Shown one piece after another: positions 27,531 through 36,080 of a stretch of DNA of 64,000 nucleotides. Location: positions 124,001 to 188,000 of the forward strand of contig MWEK01000003.1 of the NCBI GenBank assembly GCA_002070955.1. Direction: 5' to 3'. Position 1 is the first letter of the stretch, and the number at the start of each line of letters is the position of its first letter. The DNA is from Planctomycetes bacterium ADurb.Bin069. Lineage in GTDB: Bacteria; Planctomycetota; UBA8108; UBA8890; UBA8898. The notes below the pieces were generated by a model. It was not told where the DNA came from, did not search any database, and was given only the letters and a program-made list of their open reading frames with translations. A program made the position numbers and the translations under genes.

Positions 27531-29009
27531 ATGGCTCGCACCACCCGCCGGCGATTCATGGCGGCCGGCGCCGCGCTCGCCCTCTGGCCGCGCCGCGCGC
27601 TCCTGGATCGGCGCGCCCGACGGAGGGCGCCCAACGTGCTCGTCGTCATCGCCGACGACCAGCGCTGGGACTGCCTGAGCTGCGCGGGGCATCCCTTCCT
27701 GAAGACGCCCAACCTCGACCGCCTCGCCGCCGAGGGCGCGCGCTTCACGAACGCCTTCGCCACCACCGCGCTGGGTTCTCCCAGCCGCGCCACGCTCATG
27801 AGCGGGCTGTACGCCCACAGGCACGGCGTGCGGGACAACTCCACCGATTTCCCGGCCGAACTGCCGGACTGCATCAGCGCCCTGGGCGCCATCGGCTACG
27901 AGACGGCATACATCGGCCAGCGGCACACGGCTGCTCGGAACAGCGCCAAGCGCTCCGGCGCCGACTACCGGGCGTGCCACGAGGGGCAGGGCAAGTACTG
28001 CGAAAACGTCTTCGAAATTCAAGGCCGGAAGACGCTCCTGGCCGGCTATTACTCCCACCGGATCACGGGCTTGGCGGCCGAATGGCTCGCGGCGCCGCGG
28101 GCGCGGCCCTTCTGCATGATCGTGGGCCACAAGGCGCCGCACACGCCCTTCACGCCCGAGCCGAGGTACGAGGGCGCTTTCGACGCGATTCCCATCGCGC
28201 CGCCCCCTTCTTCCGGCGACACGGGCGCCGGCAAGCCGGAGTGGATCCGCGCGCGCCGGCGGACCTGGCACGGCGTCCAGGGCCCGCTCTTGGGCCTCAA
28301 GGATTACCCGACCTTCGTGCGCAGCTATCTGACGGCGATCCGCTCGGTGGACGACAGCGTGGGCGCCCTCTACGAGACGCTCCGGGCGGCGGGGCGCCTG
28401 GACGACACGATCTTCGTCTTCACCAGCGACAACGGCTTCCTGCTGGGCGAGCACGGCTTGACGGACAAGCGCGCCATGTACGAGGAGAGCATTCGCGTGC
28501 CGCTGATCGTGCGCTATCCGCCGGCGATCGCGCCGTCCACGGCGATCGACCGCATGGTCCTCAACACGGATCTCGCGCCGAGCATCCTGGAGCTCTGCGG
28601 GGCTCCGGCGCTGCCCGCGACCCACGGGATGGCATGGGGCCGTCTCCTGCGGGGCGACACGCGCTCCTGGCGCACGGCGTGGCTCTACGAATACAACTTC
28701 GAGCGGGCGTTCCCCTTCACGCCCAACATCCGCGGCGTGCGGACGGCCGCGTGGAAGCTCATCCGCTATCCGAACGCCGATGGGCGGCCGGACACCGACG
28801 CGCCGGAGCTTTACGATCTGCGTACGGATCCGGGCGAGACGAGGAATCTCTTCGACGCGCCCGAGGCGCGCCCGGTGCGCGCCGCCCTCCAGTCCGAGCT
28901 CGCGCGGCTCCTCGCGGCGACCGGCGCTCTTCCCGACCGCATGCCCGCCCACCCGCAGATCTTCGACGACCTGCCGGACTCGAAGCTCCACGGCCGGCGT
29001 GCGGGTTAA
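27531..29009 (+). CDS. Tat-exported sulfatase-family protein with Gly at the catalytic Cys/Ser position
   Basis: A 492-residue member of the type I sulfatase (alkaline phosphatase-fold) family. The ATG at 27531 follows AAAAGGAG. A twin-arginine-like signal is present (TTRRRFMAAGAAL). Metal-binding Asp42-Asp43 (IADDQRWD) and the later DNGFLLGEHG are conserved. The active-site motif, normally C/S-x-P-x-R, reads G82-S-P-S-R, encoded GGT at 27774-27776, one base from TGT (Cys). Without Cys or Ser no formylglycine can form, so normal sulfate-ester hydrolysis is not expected. Either a pseudo-enzyme, a divergent hydrolase or a sequence error. It ends overlapping the convergent radical SAM gene by four bases. 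Confidence 0.88.
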   Translation: MARTTRRRFMAAGAALALWPRRALLDRRARRRAPNVLVVIADDQRWDCLSCAGHPFLKTPNLDRLAAEGARFTNAFATTALGSPSRATLMSGLYAHRHGVRDNSTDFPAELPDCISALGAIGYETAYIGQRHTAARNSAKRSGADYRACHEGQGKYCENVFEIQGRKTLLAGYYSHRITGLAAEWLAAPRARPFCMIVGHKAPHTPFTPEPRYEGAFDAIPIAPPPSSGDTGAGKPEWIRARRRTWHGVQGPLLGLKDYPTFVRSYLTAIRSVDDSVGALYETLRAAGRLDDTIFVFTSDNGFLLGEHGLTDKRAMYEESIRVPLIVRYPPAIAPSTAIDRMVLNTDLAPSILELCGAPALPATHGMAWGRLLRGDTRSWRTAWLYEYNFERAFPFTPNIRGVRTAAWKLIRYPNADGRPDTDAPELYDLRTDPGETRNLFDAPEARPVRAALQSELARLLAATGALPDRMPAHPQIFDDLPDSKLHGRRAG

Positions 29010-30199
29010 CCGTAGGCCCCGAAGCCGAAAAACCAGTGCTTCTTGGCGAAACGGTAGAACCGGCTGCGCTCCGGGATCGGAGCGCCCGGAACGTCGTGGC
29101 TGGGACAAGGGGCGCGCGCCGCGAGTTCGTCCAGCGCGGTGCCGCGGCCGCTGGAGTCGATGGCCTGCTCCTCGCGGACGAGGCGCTCCAGCGCCGCGGG
29201 CTGCTCCATCAGAATGCAGCCGCGCGTCGCGGCGCAGGCCGTGTCCCGGAAGCGCGCCAGGAAGCGCGACCCCGTGTACAGGGCGTGCAGGTCCGAATCC
29301 GGGCCCACCCGGTCTCCGGCGAACTGAATCGGAGGACAGGGTTCGACGAGGCCCGACGGCGCGATGTGGTGGGCAATGCCCACCGCGGCGGGGCAGAGCG
29401 CCTTGCCGTCGTGATCCCAGTACGCATCGACGATCATGAGAGGCGCGCGGCGCCGCGCGTCGACGATGAACTCCCGGAGCCTGCGCACCTCGCCGCCCGA
29501 GAGCGCCAGCTCGTAGGCCGGATCCGGCCCCGCCGGGCGGTAGATGTAGTACCAGAGATAATGGACGCCGCGCCGCGCGAGTTCGTTGACGAACTCCTCC
29601 GAAGCCAGGTCCTCCAGGTTGTTCTTGCAGACGCTCGTCGCGACGCCCGTGACGAGCCGATGCCGGCGGCAGCACGCCAGGCCCGCCATGCTGCGGGCGT
29701 AGACGTTCACGCCGCCCCGCCGGCGGTCGCTTTCCTCCGCGCGGCCCTCGATGCTGACGAGCGGGCTGACGTTGCCGAGCGCCCGCAGCCTGCGGGCCAC
29801 CGCGTCATCGAGTAGAAGGCCGTTCGTAAAGAGTAGAAAATAGCAGTCGCGGTGCGCCGCGAACACATCCAGGAGGCCGGGATAGAGGAGGGGCTCGCCC
29901 CCGAGGATTCCGAAGAACGCGGCGCCGCGCGCCTTCGCGCCGGCGATGATCCCGGAGAGCGTCGCCGCTTCCATGTCGCGGGGCTTCGCGGCCCCCGTCG
30001 CCCAGCAGCCCCGGCACCGCAGGTTGCAGCGGTTGGTGACGGAGATGAACGTGAAGGCGGGGAAGACTTCGCCGCGCGCCCGCCGCCGCATGAAGGCCTT
30101 CACCGCCCGCATGCCTTTCCAACCGAACTTGTACAGAAAGGCGCCCACGGCCCGCGGATCAGGCTCGGTGAGCAGGCGGCGCGCAAGGGTGAACAGCAT
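29006..30199 (-). CDS. Radical SAM protein with SPASM-like C-terminal cysteines
   Basis: A 397-residue radical S-adenosylmethionine enzyme. The iron-sulfur motif CxxxCxxC is at Cys58, Cys62, Cys65 (TNRCNLRCRGC), followed by GGEPLLYP (SAM-binding GGE). The C-terminal region has further cysteines (CPAAVGI, VEPCPP, CAATRGC) suggesting an auxiliary cluster. The domain begins after a 45-residue basic N-terminus. It faces the sulfatase gene, but the CxxxCxxC context and length do not match a canonical anaerobic sulfatase-maturating enzyme, so the substrate is unknown. The ATG at 30199 has almost no leader: a TACAAT hexamer ends only seven bases upstream. Confidence 0.85.
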   Translation of the reverse strand: MLFTLARRLLTEPDPRAVGAFLYKFGWKGMRAVKAFMRRRARGEVFPAFTFISVTNRCNLRCRGCWATGAAKPRDMEAATLSGIIAGAKARGAAFFGILGGEPLLYPGLLDVFAAHRDCYFLLFTNGLLLDDAVARRLRALGNVSPLVSIEGRAEESDRRRGGVNVYARSMAGLACCRRHRLVTGVATSVCKNNLEDLASEEFVNELARRGVHYLWYYIYRPAGPDPAYELALSGGEVRRLREFIVDARRRAPLMIVDAYWDHDGKALCPAAVGIAHHIAPSGLVEPCPPIQFAGDRVGPDSDLHALYTGSRFLARFRDTACAATRGCILMEQPAALERLVREEQAIDSSGRGTALDELAARAPCPSHDVPGAPIPERSRFYRFAKKHWFFGFGAYG

Positions 30200-30522
30200 G
30201 CCGTCATTGTAGCCCCGCCCGCGAGGGCCACAACCGCGGGGCTCCGCCGCGGATCCGCGGGCCGCGCCGGCGGGGCGCGCCGGTACAGTCGTTTTCGGTG
30301 TCACGAATCTGGACGGAGTCGCCCCCCGCGGGGTAGGCGACCCCGCGGCGGCGGGACAGATGCCGGTAACGCGCCTCCCGCGTTTACGTCCTTTCATCCA
30401 CGCCTGGCGCGACTTGCCTTCGCGGACCGGCGGTGTACTCTCATTATGGATGGGGCTGGAGAGGGCGTCGGCGCGCTGCCGCATGCGCGCCGGAAAGGGC
30501 AGCACGCACACAGCGACGGCCT
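30200..30522. other. Divergent intergenic region, radical SAM / REC-kinase
   Basis: Contains a TACAAT hexamer on the minus strand (30206-30211) next to the radical SAM start. A possible plus-strand TTGCCT...TACTCT pair near 30417-30444 is too weak to call. Otherwise GC-rich and featureless. Confidence 0.4.
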
Positions 30523-31914
30523 ATGGATGACCGGATTGACAAAACGCCGGAGAGCGTGCGTGTCCTCTTCGCGGACGACGAGCCCGCGATTCTAGAGGCC
30601 TATCGCGGCACCCTCGCTTCTCCGACGAACGCGCGCACTCGGTCGGACGCGCTCGACCAAATCTCGGCCGCGGTCCTTTGCCGTGAAGCCGCCCTGTTGA
30701 ACCGCGATTCCGCGGCCCTTCGCGACACCCCGCTGGAATTCGAGGTGACTTGCTGCACGCAAGGCGACGAGGCGCTCGCCGCCGCCCGCACCGCCGCCGC
30801 GGAAAACAGGCCTTTCGCCGTCGCGTTCATCGACATGCACATGCCGCCCGGCCCCGACGGCCTCTGGACCGCCCAACAACTCCGCGCGCTCTACCCCGAT
30901 CTCAACCTCGTCATGGTGAGCGGCAGCGCCGAGATCGACTTGAGCGCAATCGGGAGGCAGGTGCCGCCTCCCGACAAGCTGATCTATCTCCAGAAGCCCT
31001 GCCATTGCGACGAGATCCGGCAGCTCGCCGCCGCGTGCGGCGTCAGGTGGCGCACCGAACGGCAACTCAGGTCAACCCTGGCCCAGCTCGAAACTCTCGT
31101 CGAACGCCGCACGGAGGATCTCAGGAAAGCGCTGAAAGCGGCGCAAGCCGCCGACGAGGTCAAGCGCCAGTTCCTGGCCATTATGAACCACGAGCTGCGC
31201 ACTCCCATGAACGGCATTATCGGCACAACCCAGCTTCTCATGACCACCCAGCTCAACGAAGAGCAACGCACTTACATCGACTCGACCTACCGGTGCAGTC
31301 TGTCCCTCCTCGCGCTGCTCGACGACATCCTCGACTACGTCAAGATCAACACGGGCACCCTCGATCTGAACTGCACCAACTTCGATCTCGGGGGGCTGTG
31401 CCAGGCTCTCGAACGCGTGTTCAAGCGGCGCTGCAACAAGAAAGGCCTCTCCTGGAAGTTGACCATCGGCCCCGACGTGCCCGCGACGGTCAAGGGCGAC
31501 CTCCTGCGCCTGCGCCAGGTGCTCATGAACCTCATCAGCAACGCGCTGAAGTTCACCGAACGCGGCGGCATCGAAGTCACCGTCGAGCTCAAGAAACACA
31601 GCGGGCGCCGGACGATGCTTCAGTTCGCCGTCGCGGACACCGGCATCGGCATCCCGCCCGAGAAGCACACCGCGATTTTCGAGCCTTTTATGCTGGTCGA
31701 CGCATCGACCACCCGCGGACACGGAGGCAGCGGCCTAGGGCTGGCATTCTCCAAGAGCGTCGTCGAGCGCATGGGCGGCCGCATCGAGATGGAGAGCCGC
31801 CCTGCCAAAGGCAGCACGTTCCGCGTCCTGCTCCCCTTGGCGCAGGCGGCGGAAACGGCCCAGGAAGCGCCGGAGGCGCCGGGCGAAAAATCCGGGGCTA
31901 CCGCGACAGGATGA
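30523..31914 (+). CDS. Receiver-domain histidine kinase
   Basis: A 463-residue soluble signalling protein with an N-terminal receiver domain (acidic pair ADDE, acceptor Asp104 in AFIDMHMPP, Lys in YLQKP) followed by a short coiled coil (about 175-215), HisKA with His223 (MNHELRTPMNG) and HATPase (N box LMNLISNALKF, DTGIGIP, GGSGLGLAF). Between helix 1 and strand 2 of the receiver there is an insertion of roughly 45 residues. The DKLIYLQKPCH...IRQLA segment after the receiver is typical of a receiver subclass seen in other bacterial hybrid kinases. No membrane segment, so it senses through phosphorylation or partners. The ATG at 30523 lacks a strong Shine-Dalgarno. Its end overlaps the convergent cytochrome gene by 17 bases. 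Confidence 0.88.
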   Translation: MDDRIDKTPESVRVLFADDEPAILEAYRGTLASPTNARTRSDALDQISAAVLCREAALLNRDSAALRDTPLEFEVTCCTQGDEALAAARTAAAENRPFAVAFIDMHMPPGPDGLWTAQQLRALYPDLNLVMVSGSAEIDLSAIGRQVPPPDKLIYLQKPCHCDEIRQLAAACGVRWRTERQLRSTLAQLETLVERRTEDLRKALKAAQAADEVKRQFLAIMNHELRTPMNGIIGTTQLLMTTQLNEEQRTYIDSTYRCSLSLLALLDDILDYVKINTGTLDLNCTNFDLGGLCQALERVFKRRCNKKGLSWKLTIGPDVPATVKGDLLRLRQVLMNLISNALKFTERGGIEVTVELKKHSGRRTMLQFAVADTGIGIPPEKHTAIFEPFMLVDASTTRGHGGSGLGLAFSKSVVERMGGRIEMESRPAKGSTFRVLLPLAQAAETAQEAPEAPGEKSGATATG

Positions 31915-33739
31915 ACGCCGCCAGGTCGTCGAGCTCCTCCGGGCGCAGATCCGAGGTCTTTCCGTGCCGATCTCCCGGGTTGTGCGCCGTCAACACGTCG
32001 CGGATGCTTGCCGCGCGGCCGTCCGAGAGATAAGGCGCCGTGCGCCACACCTCGCGCAAGGTCGGCGTGTCGAGTGCGACGCCGGCATCGCGCTCCCGCC
32101 CCGTGCCCACGTCGACGAGGCGTAGATCCGTCAGGAGCGGGCCCGAGTGGCAGCGCGCGCATCCTGCCCGCTCGAACACGGCGCGCCCCCGCTCGGCGGC
32201 CGCGCGCCCCGCCTCCCCCACCAGGAACGGACTCGGCACGGGTTGCATGCTCTCCAGGTACGCATCGATCGCCGCGGCCTCTTCCTCGGGCCTGACCGCG
32301 AACTGGATGTGGGTGATGCCGGCGCGCACGGCTTGCTCGGCGGAAGCTCGCACGCCCGTGATCATCGAGGGCGGCGTCGCATGGGCGAACAGCAGGCTCT
32401 TGGTGTTGCGCGGATTGCCGAGGCCGTCGTTCATGAGATCCCAATTCAACCCATCGGCGCGGCCGTCGGGGTGGCAGCTCGCGCAGCTTTGCCAGCCTTG
32501 GAAGCACAGCGCCGCATCGTTGAAAAGCATCTCCCCGCGCCTGCCTGTCTCCGGCGGCGCTCCCGCTCCCAGCGGAAAGGACGCGGCGTCCATCCGGGCG
32601 CCCGCGGCAATGTCGACGCCGCCGACGCTGTCGCTGAAGTACTCCGCCGCGTAGACCTTGCCCCCGGCGATGCAAATCCCGCGCGGCCCGTTTCCGCGCA
32701 GCGCGACCCGCCGGCGGATGCCCGTCAGGAACGCGAGATCGTTGGGCGCATCGGCCAGGGCCGCCGAGACCTCCGTGACGCGTTCGCCGGCCGCCGCCTT
32801 GCGGAGGCGTTCTTCGAGGGCGACGCGGTCGATGATGCTCACCTCGTGGGTGCCCGCGTGCGCCACGCACAGCCAGGCGCCGTCAGGCGTACACGCCGCG
32901 CCCCACGGATTCGCCGCCCCGGCATCGACCTCGTCCAGGAGCACCGTCGCCGCGGGCGCGCGGCGGGCAGCGTCGATCACCGTGACGGCGTTGGTATTCA
33001 TCCAGCCGCGCTCGACTTGCGTCGTCGGCAGTTGGTAACGGCCCAGGACGTGGGTGGCGTAGGCGCGCGCGCCGCAGGGGGACACGCAGAGCCCGCGCAC
33101 GCCGGTGCTGCCGTTCGGCAGCCGGATCGGCTCGACCGCGGCGCGCGCGGCCGTGTCGATGACGGTGATCTCGGCGGCGGTGTACGCGCCGTCGGCCGGG
33201 CCCGCCGGCAGCAGGTTCGCCACCAAGAGCACGGCCCCGTCGGGCGTCAAGGCCGCCGCGACGGGCTCGCGGCGCGCCGCGATGCGCGCGGTTTCCTTTC
33301 CCGACGGCAGGTCGAGGCATTGCACATCGTTCGTGAAGCGGTTGCAGACGTACAAGGTTTTCCCGTCGGGCGCCGCGACGAGGGCGGACGGCGTGTGCCC
33401 CGCCGCGAAAGCACCCCGCACCGCCCCCGCGGCCGCGTCCACGACGTACACGCGCCCCTCCAAACCGCCGGCGGCGACGTACAACCGCGTTCCGTCGGGC
33501 GCGAGCGCCAGCGCGGCGGGCGGCTCCTCCAGCACGGTTCTGTACAGCACCTTCCCCGAGGCGCGCTCGAGCGCCGCCACCGCCCAAGCGCCGTGCTCGG
33601 CCACGTACAAAACGGCGCCCCCCTTGCCGGCGACAACGGCGACCGGCGCGGCATACGCCGCGGCGGCGCGCGTCTCCGGCGCGGCGCCGCAGGCCGCCGC
33701 GCCCAACGATGCCAGGACAATCCGCGTGATGCAGCGCAC
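31898..33739 (-). CDS. YncE-like beta-propeller fused to a di-haem c-type cytochrome domain
   Basis: A 613-residue exported protein. The GTG at 33739 is preceded by GGGGAGGCGGGC; the N-terminus is a signal sequence (IVLASLGAAACG). Residues ~30-380 contain YVTN-type propeller blades (YVAEHG, LYVAAGGL, LYVCNRFTND, AYATHVLG). The C-terminal ~200 residues carry two haem-binding motifs, CASCH at 419-423 and CARCH at 527-531, in the style of MauG/cytochrome-c-peroxidase-like domains. Proposed role is periplasmic or extracellular electron transfer or oxidation of an unknown substrate. It diverges from the aminotransferase gene. Confidence 0.87.
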   Translation of the reverse strand: MRCITRIVLASLGAAACGAAPETRAAAAYAAPVAVVAGKGGAVLYVAEHGAWAVAALERASGKVLYRTVLEEPPAALALAPDGTRLYVAAGGLEGRVYVVDAAAGAVRGAFAAGHTPSALVAAPDGKTLYVCNRFTNDVQCLDLPSGKETARIAARREPVAAALTPDGAVLLVANLLPAGPADGAYTAAEITVIDTAARAAVEPIRLPNGSTGVRGLCVSPCGARAYATHVLGRYQLPTTQVERGWMNTNAVTVIDAARRAPAATVLLDEVDAGAANPWGAACTPDGAWLCVAHAGTHEVSIIDRVALEERLRKAAAGERVTEVSAALADAPNDLAFLTGIRRRVALRGNGPRGICIAGGKVYAAEYFSDSVGGVDIAAGARMDAASFPLGAGAPPETGRRGEMLFNDAALCFQGWQSCASCHPDGRADGLNWDLMNDGLGNPRNTKSLLFAHATPPSMITGVRASAEQAVRAGITHIQFAVRPEEEAAAIDAYLESMQPVPSPFLVGEAGRAAAERGRAVFERAGCARCHSGPLLTDLRLVDVGTGRERDAGVALDTPTLREVWRTAPYLSDGRAASIRDVLTAHNPGDRHGKTSDLRPEELDDLAAFILSR

Positions 33740-33773
33740 GCCCGCCTCCCCGGCGATCTTCCGCCGCGCCGTT

Positions 33774-33779
33774 ATTGTA
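33774..33779 (-). promoter_or_regulatory. Probable -10 element of the propeller/cytochrome gene
   Basis: TACAAT on the minus strand, 35 bases before the GTG start. No convincing -35 at standard spacing. Confidence 0.35.
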
Positions 33780-33837
33780 CGTTCGCTCCGGGCCGCCCGG
33801 TAGAGCGGCGGGCCCCCCGCCGCGCCGCCGCCCGTGA

Positions 33838-33843
33838 TACAAT
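33838..33843 (+). promoter_or_regulatory. Probable -10 element of the aminotransferase gene
   Basis: TACAAT on the plus strand, 29 bases before the ATG at 33872. No convincing -35; it lies back to back with the opposite TACAAT serving the divergent gene. Confidence 0.35.
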
Positions 33844-33871
33844 GCCCCACGCCACCGCCGCGGAGGACCGC

Positions 33872-35059
33872 ATGAACGTCAAGGACAACTGGCGCCTCGC
33901 CAAGGAGATCTGTTTCCTGAACCACGGTTCCTTCGGCGCCTGCCCCGCCGCCGTGCTCGATGCCCAGCAGGCGCTCCGGGAGCGGATCGAACGAGAGCCG
34001 GTCACGTTCTTCATGCGGGACTATCACGGGCTCCTGGACGAGACGCGCCAAGCGCTCGCCGCCTGGCTGGGCGCCGACGCCGCCGGTCTCGTCTTCGTGC
34101 CCAACGCGACCACCGCCGTCAACGCCGTCGTGAATTCCCTCGCCTTGAAACCCGGCGATGCGCTCCTGGTGACCAATCACGGCTACGCCGCCTGCACCAA
34201 CGCGCTGACTTTCGCCGCGCAGCGCGCCGGCGCCCGCGTCGTCGCCGCTCGCGTACCTTTTCCCGTCAGGGACGAAGACGACATCGTCGCGGCCGTCTTG
34301 GCCGCGGCGCCGGCGCGCGCGCGCCTGGCGCTCATCGACCACGTCACAAGCCCCACCGCCCTCGTTTTTCCCGCGGCGCGAATCGTCCGGGCGCTCGAGG
34401 ACCGCGGCATCCCCGTCATGATCGACGGCGCCCACGCGCCCGGCATGCTGCCGCTCGAGCTCGATGCGCTCGGCGCCTCGTACTACACCGGGAACTGCCA
34501 CAAGTGGATGTGCAATCCCAAGGGCGCCGCGTTCCTCTACGCCCGCGCCGACACGCGCGACGGGCTCTACCCCACCGTCATCAGCCACGGGTTGACCAGT
34601 CCGATCCGCGATCGCTCGCGTTTCCACCACCTCTTCGATTGGCCCGGGACTTACGACCCCACCGCCGTGCTCACGCTGCCGGCAACGCTGCGCATCATGC
34701 CGGCGTTCTGCGAGGGCGGCTGGGACGGGATCCGGCGCGCCAACGGCGCCAAGGCGCTCCGCGGCCGGGATTGCATCGCCCGCGGTCTGGGCTTGGCGCC
34801 CTGCGCGCCGGACGCGCTCCTCGGCGCCATGGCGTCCTTCCTGCTGCCGCGCGACTTCGGCGGCTTTCCCGCCGGGGACGGGCTGATTCCGCCGCTCCAG
34901 GAGCATCTCTTCAGGGCTTACGGAATCGAGGTGCCCGTCATGCCGTGGGACGAGCGCGGCCACATCCTGCGCATCTCGGCGCACCTGTACAACGAGGACG
35001 AAGACTACGCGCGCCTGCGCGACGCGCTGGCGGAAATCGGGCGGGGCGCCGTCTCGTAA
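33872..35059 (+). CDS. Class V aminotransferase / isopenicillin-N-epimerase-like PLP enzyme
   Basis: A 395-residue cytosolic PLP enzyme of fold type I. The N-terminal FLNHGSFGACP is typical of the isopenicillin-N epimerase-like branch of class V enzymes. PLP-binding features follow: VIDGAHAPG-type segment (MIDGAHAPGML) and Schiff-base Lys211 in TGNCHKWMCNPKG. The C-terminal domain ends in HILRISAHLYN, also family-typical. ATG 33872 follows CGGAGGACCGC. The substrate is unknown; relatives act as epimerases, cysteine desulfurase-like enzymes or Cys/Ser lyases. Not in an operon with its neighbours. Confidence 0.9.
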   Translation: MNVKDNWRLAKEICFLNHGSFGACPAAVLDAQQALRERIEREPVTFFMRDYHGLLDETRQALAAWLGADAAGLVFVPNATTAVNAVVNSLALKPGDALLVTNHGYAACTNALTFAAQRAGARVVAARVPFPVRDEDDIVAAVLAAAPARARLALIDHVTSPTALVFPAARIVRALEDRGIPVMIDGAHAPGMLPLELDALGASYYTGNCHKWMCNPKGAAFLYARADTRDGLYPTVISHGLTSPIRDRSRFHHLFDWPGTYDPTAVLTLPATLRIMPAFCEGGWDGIRRANGAKALRGRDCIARGLGLAPCAPDALLGAMASFLLPRDFGGFPAGDGLIPPLQEHLFRAYGIEVPVMPWDERGHILRISAHLYNEDEDYARLRDALAEIGRGAVS

Positions 35060-35071
35060 CGCCGGCCGGGC

Positions 35072-36055
<984 letters not shown>

Positions 36056-36080
36056 GGACACCTCCTTTCCGAGCCGGCCG

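Noticed and set aside
29006..30199. Anaerobic sulfatase-maturating enzyme for the neighbouring sulfatase
   Set aside because: Attractive by position, but length, N-terminus and cysteine pattern do not match the known maturase family, the genes are convergent rather than co-transcribed, and the sulfatase lacks the residue to be matured.
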